DNA of 23,597 nucleotides from Nemertoderma westbladi (Eukaryota; Xenacoelomorpha; Nemertodermatida; Nemertodermatidae), in NCBI GenBank assembly GCA_032718475.1, contig JAUCBJ010007027.1, positions 1 to 23,597 on the forward strand, written 5' to 3'. The position numbers and the translations under genes were made by a program. The notes beneath the pieces are model-generated. The model was given only the letters and a program-made list of their open reading frames with translations, searched no databases and was not told the origin of the DNA. This document shows positions 1-7,439 of this stretch, piece after piece. Numbering within the stretch: position 1 is the first letter of the stretch; every line of letters begins with the position of its first letter.

Positions 1-388
1 ACGACTTACTCTTTAAGAGGGGATTGACCTTACCGCTTATGGCTGCCCCAACTTACTAACGGCACTTGATCAGACCAACTCTACACACGCAGCAATCCCT
101 TCAGACCTAAAAATAGCTAGACAACAATCTAGCCTACAAAATATTTGAGTAATAACTATTACGGTACCTGAACAGACCACACAAACAAACACAGACTAAA
201 ACACTGGCAGACTACGATCAAGCCTAAATAAACTACAGTATATGCAGATTCTGAAACTGTTAGTTAGTATGCGTTCTAACACGGTAGTACGACTTATTCT
301 TTAAGAGGGGATTGACCTTCAGCATATGGCTGCCCCAACTTACTAACGGCACTTGATCAGACCAACTCTACACACGCCGTAATCTCTC
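1..388. repeat. Direct repeat, ~97-bp conserved block at 288-bp spacing
   Basis: Bases 1-97 recur at 289-385 with only a handful of changes; the shared block includes ctttaagaggggattgacct and ggcacttgatcagaccaact. The rest of the 288-bp period is related only patchily (for example a shared agcctacaa word), so the conserved block is under different constraint or was copied separately. The window starts inside the repeat, so more units may lie upstream. Whether it is a tandem satellite, a dispersed repeat or a small-RNA repeat cannot be told from two copies. Confidence 0.85.
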
Positions 389-728
389 CAAACTCAACAA
401 CAGTCAGACAGCAGCTCAGCCTACAATTATCTGAACAATCTGAGCAGGGTCACACGCCTTCTGCTCAATATTAGCCTACTAGTAAATAAAACCGACAGAA
501 ATAAGTAAACTATACAAAAGAATGAGGGGTGATCAATCCCTATTCCCCTGGCAGCCTACAATATACAATAGATCACAATCGAAATAATACTAAATGTACT
601 TGTACAGCAGTACCGGTACCGGTGATGACAGTTAGGCCTACTGACCTACAGAAGCACCGGTTCAGTTTTACCAGTCACTACGGTATTTTGCAACCCTATT
701 GCCTACTGCAATAAGATTATAACTGTTA
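389..728. other. Gene-free spacer
   Basis: AT-rich spacer between the 288-bp repeat and the long-TIR element. The only open frame (529-714, plus) starts with GTG, is 61 codons long and has no recognisable motif. It holds a short ccggtaccggt palindrome near 610 and one copy of the taggcctac word near 632. Nothing else is seen. Confidence 0.6.
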
Positions 729-1003
729 CTGTTCGCGCTTTTGAAGACCTTTAGCAGTTTAACCTGCCAAAATTTATATGTCTTTTAGTTAATTAACACA
801 CCTTTAGCATACGACAATATTTTATGCTAATAAACAAAACATTAGCCGAAGCCAGCCCATGCGCGATCATTCACCCGATGGATCTACACCCGGGAGGCTG
901 AATTCGGATGCTTAGATTTTATTATTGCAGTGTAAGGTTGCAGTGTAAACCTATTGTATTATTCGATAGATCACTAATAATTAATTTCTGACAGATATTA
1001 TTA

Positions 1004-1062
1004 ACTTTCGGGAAATATTAACAGTTCCTTTAGGACGTGGCGCTCTATCTATTTAAACAGAG
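1004..1062 (+). promoter_or_regulatory. Conserved TATA-like island, left arm
   Basis: This 59-bp stretch is 57/59 identical to the inverted stretch at 4818-4876, far above the rest of the arms. It contains ggacgtggcgctctatct followed by atttaaacagag; the right-arm partner reads atataaacagag, a better TATA box. Read inward, it could drive transcription into the core from both ends. It could equally be a transposase-binding or replication site. Function is inferred from conservation only. Confidence 0.45.
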
Positions 1063-1074
1063 CTAGGACTTATA

Positions 1075-1284
1075 CTAAACGCAACGATAAGGCTTATGAT
1101 TAAAGTATAAGTCGCATTCTTTAGGAAATGCTTTGTTACCAGTCACATCACACTCACAATCATGCACACTATTCTGCCGACCGTCAGTATATTTGATCAC
1201 ACATAAAGAGAACAGCAATTGACTCAGGTAGTGTCTACTAAATAACATTAGATTCAATACACACCACATTGATATAAATCGCAA
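1075..1284 (-). CDS. Small cysteine-containing ORF in left TIR arm (69 aa, unknown)
   Basis: Unrecognised. The frame is the counterpart of 4592-4786 in the other arm, and the two products align along their length: both share NLMLF near the N-terminus, a RQ.SV...C stretch in the middle and AFPKEC near the C-terminus. They differ by a 9-base in-frame indel, which keeps both frames open. The left product keeps four cysteines after residue 40. Both ORFs point outward toward the element ends. Codon changes are not clearly concentrated at third positions, so conserved frame may just reflect shared ancestry of the arms. I see no signal peptide or domain I can name. Confidence 0.3.
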   Translation of the reverse strand: MRFISMWCVLNLMLFSRHYLSQLLFSLCVIKYTDGRQNSVHDCECDVTGNKAFPKECDLYFNHKPYRCV

Positions 1285-2112
1285 TTGTTATATATAGCCC
1301 GCCTCTCTAACCTGTAGTGTATCAAGAAAATTGGGAATTTGGGGTGATTTATCCGTATTCTCCAAAGAGCAATATTTCCATCAACAAATAGATACAATTA
1401 ATAACTGACGGTAAATAGCAGTACAAACAATATGATTAGTGCAATTAAATTAAGTGAGGTAACACTGCCGGTAACAGTTATACTTTCTATAATCTAAGCA
1501 GTTTTTGCTAGAGTTGTTCCAAAAGCCGGTGTTTCTGGCTTAGACAGCAATAACAACAAAGTATCAAGTAAAAACAGTAAGACTGAACACTCTCCTTATG
1601 ATCGGCCGAAAAGCTACACGTCGACAGGAAAAATCGCTCTGATTGGCTCAAGCCAAACAAAGAACCATGCATCCAATGGCTGTTTCCATGTCAGCAACCA
1701 GCTGTTAGATGTCGTAATATGAATCATCACGGCTAAGCTGTGAAAGGTAGTTGGTGCATTGCAGGTTTTTTGCCTTACCATGTCCGCCAAAACACGTATA
1801 TAGCAGAATGACTTTTATGTCCGTTAAAACACCTGTAACGGTACCTTGCGGGCGAGGGGAATATATATACAGTTAGAGAACCTTTTTAGAGTATTCCAGC
1901 GCCTGGGGGGAAACTGGATTGCGAAGCAAAAGGGGCCAGTTATATCCCACAGAAGCTTTTACAATGTCACCATAGCAACAACCACGCTAGAATTAGAATT
2001 GAGTTAAAAGAACAATAGAAAGCTTGTACCATTGAATAACATAGGGAATAAATAGCGCACTACTAGTATCCAAGGATACATAATAATACAGTGACATTCT
2101 GGAAGGCATTGA

Positions 2113-2361
2113 CTAACGGACAAATGGCCCGAATGTGTGTAATTTGTGACAAGTTGTGTGTGTGGTATTTGTGAGTTTATAGGTGAATGTTACTGCTAAG
2201 GTGTGTTTACAGTATCCAGTCGCAATCGTAAAGTAACCTAACTCTCCAAGGAATACCTGAAGTACATCTAAGCCTTTGGGACGGACAGTCGAGTGACTTG
2301 TGCCGGTTGTCGTTGTCGTTGTGCGGCTACGTCGTTGGCGAAAGTACGGCGGCGACGACAC
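2113..2361 (-). CDS. Unrecognised ORF in element core, minus strand
   Basis: An open frame of 82 codons that starts at GTG in the track but stays open further upstream (toward 2400), facing away from the plus-strand core ORFs. The N-terminal part is rich in Arg, Ser and a run of Thr encoded by a gttgtcgttgtc-type triplet repeat; the rest is Leu/Thr-rich. It sits in the CpG-rich 2280-2400 segment, which could instead be a promoter or untranslated region for the plus-strand ORFs. No ATG, no family match. Low confidence that it is translated. Confidence 0.15.
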   Translation of the reverse strand: MSSPPYFRQRRSRTTTTTTGTSHSTVRPKGLDVLQVFLGELGYFTIATGYCKHTLAVTFTYKLTNTTHTTCHKLHTFGPFVR

Positions 2362-2471
2362 AGCGGCGCTGAGGATCTCGTCCTGTCCGGGGGTTGATTG
2401 GGGTAGGCAGCGACGCCCGCTCGCCTAGATATAAACTCCTTATAATATGGATAAACTCATGTATAGCAGAT

Positions 2472-2777
2472 ATGACGGAGTTGATAGAAGATGGTCTTGG
2501 TATCGGGGAGCGATATACTCTACTTTTACAAGCGTTTGTTGATAGCTTAATATGCGGCGACGTTAGTCCAACTGCTGCGGAGGACGATGGTCGTTATATC
2601 GAACCGACAATGTCCCAAGTGCAGCTCTCGCGAGAGTTAGACTATAGAAAATTCGCTGCTCGATATACGCAGCGTAATGGTACGTATATGGGCTTCTTAA
2701 CTACTGGTCATTCTATCAATTTACACAATACGGACTATGTCGACTATATATCCTGCCCAGCGGAGTCGGAATCATAA
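2472..2777 (+). CDS. Orphan ORF 1 of element core (101 aa)
   Basis: Reading from the ATG at 2472 gives 101 residues, starting MTELIEDGLGIGERYTLL. The open frame extends upstream to a stop at 2370-2372 without another ATG. The product is acidic in its first half, then Arg/Tyr-rich. Base composition is richer in CpG than the surrounding arms, which argues that this core was once protein-coding. It overlaps the start of the next ORF (2737) in another frame. I recognise no transposase, integrase or virus family motif. It may be an exon or a decayed piece of a larger gene, because the neighbouring frames continue in the same direction. Confidence 0.35.
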   Translation: MTELIEDGLGIGERYTLLLQAFVDSLICGDVSPTAAEDDGRYIEPTMSQVQLSRELDYRKFAARYTQRNGTYMGFLTTGHSINLHNTDYVDYISCPAESES

Positions 2778-2895
2778 ACTGAAATTCGAATGCGAAAATT
2801 CTATTCGAAATTGGCTCGAAAGAAAAGACATTAAAGAAACAAATAAACGCGGTAACTCCAACATATATTTGGAATTCTTGATAGAAGCATTGTAA
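2737..2895 (+). CDS. Orphan ORF 2 of element core (52 aa), overlapping ORF 1
   Basis: Begins at an ATG inside the end of ORF 1, one frame over, and ends at TAA 2893-2895. The product is hydrophilic and highly charged (stretches such as NWLERKDIKETNKRG) with a short hydrophobic end. Either it is an overlapping gene in a compact element or ORF 1 and this frame are one reading frame broken by a small indel. Nothing in the sequence decides between these. No known family recognised. Confidence 0.25.
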   Translation: MSTIYPAQRSRNHKLKFECENSIRNWLERKDIKETNKRGNSNIYLEFLIEAL

Positions 2896-2930
2896 CAACA
2901 AATAAATATCATCCGCGTTACCCCTACCAG

Positions 2931-3161
2931 ATGTGCGTCTTTGGTATTATTACGATAAATGCCCTAGATCCAGCCAATAAACGGAAAGACATAAACATCC
3001 ACGGAAACGTTGTGTTAAACACAGTTGTGCTCGTTATATTTACTGGAGTTTCGAGCGAAACTTGTTTGACGTACCACCTATGCTCACTCGGCTCGAACGA
3101 TCCTGGAGTAAACCTACGATCAGAGTCCCGGAATACTCGGTCAAACCTCCTCATTCCTTAG
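2931..3161 (+). CDS. Orphan ORF 3 of element core (76 aa), with overlapping frame to 3244
   Basis: ATG at 2931, 76 residues; the frame is open upstream to 2856. The middle is hydrophobic (NVVLNTVVLVIFTGVSS), possibly a membrane segment or a buried strand. A second frame, open from 2981 to a stop at 3242-3244, overlaps it and yields a Pro/Arg-rich product including PPMLTRLERSWSKP. Only one of the two is likely to be real over most of the overlap. The switch between frames across 2394-3244 is what a decayed single gene would look like. No family recognised. Confidence 0.25.
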   Translation: MCVFGIITINALDPANKRKDINIHGNVVLNTVVLVIFTGVSSETCLTYHLCSLGSNDPGVNLRSESRNTRSNLLIP

Positions 3162-3597
3162 TTGGACCTCAGACCTGCGATCCTGGTGGTGTCGCGGATC
3201 CTCGTGGACTGTATTCACTGTTCAAAGATCTAGTGCTACCCTAACAATTAATCGGTAACACTCCGACAGTGATTTCTAGCTAGCCGCCCATCTTACCTAG
3301 CCGGATTGTGATGCGGACACCTAATATCACTATCCTACCGTATGGTCGTCCCCGTTTAATGCGATACAACCCTTCATCAAGGTGAAGGAGAGTTTTGTAC
3401 GAAACGAGTTAAACGTGATTCTATAAAGATCAAAAAGGAAACCTGCGTTTGTTCAGATAAACGTAAGTTATAACAGTAAGTCCCATCGATAAACGAATTG
3501 GCCTTATCTCGGTTCGATTGGGAAATCTCGAATCTCTAAGAAGATATCAAGCTTAGAAAACCCTATTCTCTGCGAGAGTTTTGGACGAACATATCCC

Positions 3598-3804
3598 ATG
3601 ACAAGCGGAGGAAAATCAGCTCGAGGAGAAGCATATCGAAATGGACGAGACACCGACAGTAAACCCAAACCTTCTAATGCAATCATATTGCACCCTTCAC
3701 CCAGGAGTTATGGCCCTCCTAGTAAAGTGGTTCCCCCCAAAGAGAAAAGGACTCTTGCTAGCTTTAAAAAACTGCGTAAACGCCGTCCGCGCAAGAAAGA
3801 CTAA
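3598..3804 (+). CDS. Orphan ORF 4 of element core, strongly basic (68 aa)
   Basis: ATG at 3598; the frame is open upstream to 3493, so up to 104 codons. The product is Lys/Arg/Pro/Ser-rich and ends in KKLRKRRPRKKD, which would act as a nuclear-localisation or nucleic-acid-binding tail. A second plus-strand frame (ATG 3641 to stop 3823) overlaps almost all of it and is also basic, with a Leu-rich middle. The basic tail is typical of DNA- or RNA-binding proteins generally and does not identify a family. Last ORF of the core, about 50 bases before the proposed start of the right arm. Confidence 0.35.
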   Translation: MTSGGKSARGEAYRNGRDTDSKPKPSNAIILHPSPRSYGPPSKVVPPKEKRTLASFKKLRKRRPRKKD

Positions 3805-4387
3805 CTGTTTAGAGTATCTTTAGGTTTTAGAAACTGTGATTTTTATATTTTATAGACTGAAAATCCCATTTTCTGGGAGCGGTGTAAAAGCCTTTGCTGA
3901 ATTGCCCCGTTATTTTTATTATCTTTTACATTAAAATACTCTGTAGTTGATTTAATAAGTGTAAGAGACCGTATTATTGCTGTATCGGTGTTTTTAGAGG
4001 ATCTAAGACCTATTTCCTCCGTATGTGTACTGTGAAAGGCATATTTTATGATTCTATGGCAATTCGTGACGCAAAGGGGTGATAGCTACTCTTGAACAGT
4101 AGTTACTATGACTACGGTTAACAGCTGACATTCATACGTGTTGATTTCCTTTGTTCTACGGCGTCTCTCAGTTCAGTCAGCCAATTAGAGCGTTTTTGTG
4201 GCTCCTTGTACAGAAAATTTCCGAGAAATGACGCAATGCCTATGTGCAGTGTTTACATTCAGTCCTGAGCCAAAGAAAGAACGGCTTGGAAGTATTTTGT
4301 GCTTTACTGTTTTAGCCGTACACTAGTAGGCTTAATCATAAGGACATATATCCGTTATCTAACTTGACTAACCTAACTCAATGCAAT

Positions 4388-4446
4388 CAATGCATACTGC
4401 AGTACTGCATACACTGCATACTGTGTAACACTGTGCATACTTTATA
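4388..4446. repeat. Imperfect tgcatac microsatellite
   Basis: Irregular repetition of actgcatac and actgtgcatac words inside the right arm of the long-TIR element. It is absent from the matching place in the left arm, so it arose after the arms separated. Confidence 0.6.
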
Positions 4447-4591
4447 TTGTTATACTGCTATTTGCTGTCTGTACTTCATAATTTGGTTGATGAATTATTA
4501 TATTTGGAATAACGATAAATAACCCCGAAAACCCAATATTCTTGATATACTGAAGGTAAGAGAGAAAGGTTATACATAACGATTGTGACTT

Positions 4592-4786
4592 ATGTTAAAG
4601 TGGTTTGAAGTGAATCTAATGTTATTTGATAGCCCCTACATGAGTCAGTCCGTGTTCCTTTTATATGTAACTAAAATCAGTGAAGATCGGCAGATCAGTG
4701 TGCAGTATTGTGCAGCATTGTGTGCGGGTGATACTGATAACGAAGCATTTCCTAAAGAATGCGCCATATATGTGAATTATAACTAA
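4592..4786 (+). CDS. Small cysteine-containing ORF in right TIR arm (64 aa, unknown)
   Basis: Partner of the left-arm ORF at 1075-1284. ATG at 4592; product shares VNLMLF, RQ.SVQYC and EAFPKEC with it, and carries three cysteines in its C-terminal half. The DNA block coding the AFPKEC region is identical in both arms over 20 bases. Translation is unproven; the 9-base in-frame difference between arms is mild evidence for a conserved frame. Confidence 0.3.
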   Translation: MLKWFEVNLMLFDSPYMSQSVFLLYVTKISEDRQISVQYCAALCAGDTDNEAFPKECAIYVNYN

Positions 4787-4817
4787 GCCATATCGTTGTG
4801 ATTAGTTTAAGTCATAA

Positions 4818-4876
4818 CTCTGTTTATATAGATAGAGCGCCACGTCCTAAAGGAACTGTTAATATTCCCCGAAAGT
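4818..4876 (-). promoter_or_regulatory. Conserved TATA-like island, right arm
   Basis: Inverted copy of 1004-1062 with two differences in 59 bases. Read on the minus strand (inward) it ends ctatctatataaacagag, which includes a good TATA box. Being present in both arms in inward orientation, it would allow converging transcription of the core. Inferred from conservation and the TATA match only. Confidence 0.45.
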
Positions 4877-5128
4877 GAATAATATTGTCAGAGATTATAT
4901 AATACTGTCAGTCGAATAATACATTAAGCTTACATAGCAATAAAATTAAGCCGTCGAACCCAATCTCCCGGGAATTATCCAGCGGGTGAATGATCGCGCA
5001 CAGATTGGTTTCGACTAGTGTAGTGAATCAAATATTTGTCATCGGCTAAAGTGATTTATTATCTAACAGACATCCTAATTTGGCGGGTTAAACTGCCAAA
5101 GGTCTGAAAGCGCGAACAGGAAGTGTCC

Positions 5129-5200
5129 GGGGGGGAACTGTCCGGGGGGGGGGGGGGGGGGGGGTGTCCTAGATCCTACAGTTGGTGTGTGTGTGTGTGG
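5129..5200. repeat. G homopolymers and GT microsatellite
   Basis: Two units of tgtccggggggg (5125-5135 and 5141 onward), the second expanded to 21 G at 5144-5164, followed by tgtcc again and a GT run at about 5185-5199. It begins right at the outer border of the long-TIR element. Confidence 0.85.
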
Positions 5201-5330
5201 TGTTCTAAGTTCTACTGAATTGCGGTTTCATTACCCCTGCATAACTTAACTATAGTTAAGTTCCTCCTTTCCAGTTGTAGTCTATACAATGTACTGTAGA
5301 TTATTTTACTTAGCTAGCCGCATTATTCCC
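5201..5330. other. Short AT-rich spacer
   Basis: No open frame or repeat recognised between the GT tract and the 262-bp duplicated unit, apart from a small palindromic stretch around taactatagtta near 5249. Confidence 0.5.
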
Positions 5331-5405
5331 TGCATTTAATATTACAATAAACGTATAACCCCCTGGAAAAATGCTTGGTAGAATGTATCGTACTGTATAC
5401 ATAAT

Positions 5406-5688
5406 CAAGAACCTTTAATATAATTATCTTATTTGCCTCCCTTTAAGTAACAATAATTATTAATGCAATGCCAATACCAATAATAGTTAACAATAAATAT
5501 TGCAAATTGATGTTTTGTTAATATTTATAGAGTAATAGTAATATTTATTTATTTATACAGTTGTGTAGAGCGCGTCCAGTTGTTTGTTGAACTTATGAGC
5601 CGATGAGCTATTGATGAGTAATATTTATTTATTTATACAGTTGTGTAGAGCGCGTCCAGTTGTTTGTTGAACTTATGAGCCGAATTAT
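5406..5688. mobile_element. 283-bp insertion with 15-bp target duplication
   Basis: Flanked on both sides by tactgtatacataat (5391-5405 and 5689-5703). The second copy of the host unit has a single tactgtataaataat (6774-6788) at that place, so it preserves the empty site. The inserted DNA is AT-rich and contains a duplicated 67-bp block with a tRNA-like word (gtagagcgcgtcc). There is no poly(A) tail and no terminal inverted repeat that I can see. A 15-bp duplication fits LINE-mobilised short retroposons; SINE identity is a guess. Confidence 0.7.
5537..5683. repeat. Two 67-bp identical blocks, 80-bp period
   Basis: 5537-5603 and 5617-5683 appear identical, separated by the 13-base spacer tgagctattgatg. 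The block includes ttgtgtagagcgcgtccagt. Perfect identity implies a recent duplication inside the 283-bp insertion. Confidence 0.9.
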
Positions 5689-5884
5689 TACTGTATACAT
5701 AATTGTTTATAACTAAATATATTTATGTTACATATTATTCAATTATTTAATTTAAATATACAAATAAAAGCATGCAAATAACACAACAAGGAATTAATAA
5801 ATTTAATCATAATCATTAGATCTTTATAATGCAATCTCTTATATATAGGGGGCCTACAATAATTAATGTGCTGCATGTCCCTTA

Positions 5885-5990
5885 CGTTGGGTTCATGGGT
5901 CAACGTTGGGTATATGTTAGACATTTGTTAAAGAATGACAGTTAGAATTTAACCATAAACCTACGTTAAAATACGTTAGAATTCTGTCAA
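5885..5990. other. Spacer with repeated acgttgggt
   Basis: Between the 262-bp unit and the minisatellite element. It carries two acgttgggt words (5884-5912) and two acgttaaaat/acgttagaat words; no gene. Confidence 0.5.
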
Positions 5991-6711
5991 TTTTTAAGGA
6001 AATCCCGCCTCTGTAACCTGCTCCTTTCTCTCAATTGGTAATGTTATCGTTTATTGTTTTGGTTAGAAAAGACCATCTATGTAACCTGCTCATTTCCTTC
6101 ATTTGGTAAAGTGATTGTTTATTGTTTTGGTTAGAAAATCCCGCCTCTGTAACCTGCTCCTTTCCCTGATTTGGTAAAGTGACCGTTTATTGTTTTGGTT
6201 AGAAAGGCTAGCCTCTGTAACCTGCTCCTTTCCTTCATTTGGTAAAGCGACTGTTTATTGTTTTGGTTAGAAAATCCGGCCTTAACCTGCTCCTTTCCAT
6301 CAATTGGTAATTGATTTTGGCTATAAAATGAGTGTTTTGCTACGTCAAGTGGTAATCGATTATCGACAACAACCACAAACTATTAAATTTAGAGTCTTTT
6401 ACCACAGGCGCATATGGAATTCTATCTCATAGTCTATAAATCATGGAATCATGGAATGTTTTGGCACAGGCATAGTTAAACCAACTGTCCGACAGACCAG
6501 AAATCAACAAATTTTGAATGTTTTGGCATAGGCATGTTGAAATCAACTGTCTGACAGTCCAGAAATCAGCAGTCTGACAGTTTGAAGAAATACATACATA
6601 AAAAGTCATTAAAAGGACAACAAAAGTCATTAAAAGGACAACAAAAGTCATTATGCACAATTCGTAAAAAAAGGACGACAAAAAAAGTCAAATAAAAGGA
6701 CATAAAAATCA
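5991..6711. mobile_element. Composite minisatellite-bearing repeat element, copy 1
   Basis: Begins with ttaaggaaat, then about 4.7 units of a 68-bp minisatellite (unit starts at 6012, 6080, 6148, 6216 and about 6281; core tgtaacctgctcctttcc and ttattgttttggttagaaa), then two units of a 62-bp repeat (from 6454 and 6516, with gaatgttttggca), then about 2.5 units of a 21-bp repeat (6601-6653, aaaagtcattaaaaggacaac). The same modules in the same order recur in shorter form at 18921-19215, so this is a dispersed element rather than a local satellite. No coding capacity recognised. It lies between the two copies of the 262-bp unit. Confidence 0.75.
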
Positions 6712-6712
6712 C

Positions 6713-6973
6713 TGCCATTTAATATTACAATAAACGAATAACCCCCTGGAAAAATGCTTGGTAGAATGTATCGTACTGTATAAATAATTGTTTATAATTA
6801 AATAAATTTATGTTACTTATTATTCAATTATTTATTTTAAATATACAAATAAAAGCATGTAATAAACACAACACGGAATTAATAAATTTAATCATAATCA
6901 TTAGATCTTTATAATGCAATCTCTTATATATAAGAAGGGGGCCTACAATTTTTAATGTGCTGCATGTCCCTTA
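6713..6973 (+). repeat. 262-bp unit, copy 2 (uninterrupted)
   Basis: Direct-orientation copy of 5331-5884 without the 283-bp insertion. It starts immediately after the minisatellite element and ends tgcatgtcccttag. Serves as the empty-site reference for the insertion in copy 1. Confidence 0.85.
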
Positions 6974-7439
6974 GATAGTTTATGTTTAGAAAAACCGTTC
7001 GTTATCGCTTTAGCCGCTATAGATATTTTAAACGTTTTTATTTTTAAATAGTACATTTAGGCGCCCATTTACAATGTTTTTCGCCCGCAGGCACTAATGT
7101 CTCGTGAGCACTAACGTCCCAAGACCATGCTTACTACATTTACTTTATTTGCTTGCAAGTGCCCCATAATGATCCCTGCATTAACCTACTCTATCAAATC
7201 AACAGTTTTATTTGTGGAGACAACCATGACCGTCTGACAATCACTCAGTGGGCTGGAATATTCCGATTCAGATTTTATTTGCGGCACCATAAAAGAATTG
7301 AACAGATTGAAGAATGGACTTTAATTGAGAACATAAATCTAGGTACGCTTAGGGTAAGCGGATTGTGAGCTTCACTGCGTGGTCAGTTATAGGTAAGGTA
7401 GACCCTTTCTGCCTTTGACCTTAATACTGATAGAGGTAG
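6974..7439. other. Gene-free spacer before LINE copy A
   Basis: Contains one plus-strand frame of 71 codons (7153-7368, CTG/TTG-type start in the track) with no recognisable motif. No repeat recognised. The transition into LINE copy A is gradual (weak similarity from about 7408, clear from 7444). Confidence 0.5.

Larger units (their letters stand above)
729..1990 (+). repeat. Left arm of long terminal inverted repeat
   Basis: Matches the reverse complement of 3860-5119. Confident from 729 to about 1300; from there to about 1990 only short colinear words match, so the inner border is approximate. It contains a TATA-like island at 1004-1062 and a small cysteine-containing ORF on the outward (minus) strand at 1075-1284. 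Overall the arms are clearly diverged with small indels, so the element is not freshly inserted. Confidence 0.75.
729..5119. mobile_element. 4.4-kb element with very long terminal inverted repeats
   Basis: The sequence from 729 inward reappears as its reverse complement from 5119 inward. Terminal ends are ctgttcgcgc (729-738) and gcgcgaacag (5110-5119). The inverted match runs in the same order for more than 600 bp per arm, with blocks such as cagtttaacc, gcgatcattcaccc, a 57/59 identical island and gcattctttaggaaatgctt. Weaker colinear matches (for example near 1640 against 4185, and gcttttaca near 1957 against 3890) suggest arms of about 1.26 kb around a ~1.9-kb core. No target-site duplication is obvious; the right end abuts a long G tract that may have obscured it. 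Long-TIR DNA elements of foldback/Galileo type are the nearest known architecture, but no transposase is recognisable, so the superfamily is not assigned. Confidence 0.8.
3860..5119 (-). repeat. Right arm of long terminal inverted repeat
   Basis: Inverted partner of 729-1990, clear from about 4540 to 5119 and weak between 3860 and 4540. It contains an insertion-like run of tgcatac words at about 4388-4446 with no counterpart in the left arm, plus the TATA-like island (4818-4876) and a small ORF (4592-4786) that is the partner of 1075-1284. Confidence 0.75.
5331..5884 (+). repeat. 262-bp unit, copy 1, interrupted by an insertion
   Basis: The outer parts (5331-5405 and 5689-5884) match 6713-6973 in order and orientation at high identity; the middle 283 bp (5406-5688) is absent from the second copy. 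Shared words include aataaccccctggaaaaatg and taatcataatcattagatct (with few changes). Ends share no obvious terminal inverted repeat, so the unit type is unknown. Confidence 0.85.

Noticed and set aside
1-97. Spliced-leader RNA gene (minus strand has a gtaagt donor-like word)
   Set aside because: No Sm-binding site or plausible leader exon could be found; left as speculation under the repeat.
729-5119. Endogenous small DNA virus (parvovirus-like) because of the long inverted ends with inward TATA boxes
   Set aside because: No replication protein or capsid motif is visible, the core is only ~1.9 kb, and the frames are short. Architecture alone is not enough.
5640-5683. tRNA gene (gtagagcgcgtcc resembles a D-arm)
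   Set aside because: No cloverleaf, no matching acceptor stem and no good B box; at most a tRNA-derived retroposon piece.
6001-6330. CRISPR-like array
   Set aside because: The 68-bp units are repeats along their full length with no unique spacers; it is a eukaryotic minisatellite.
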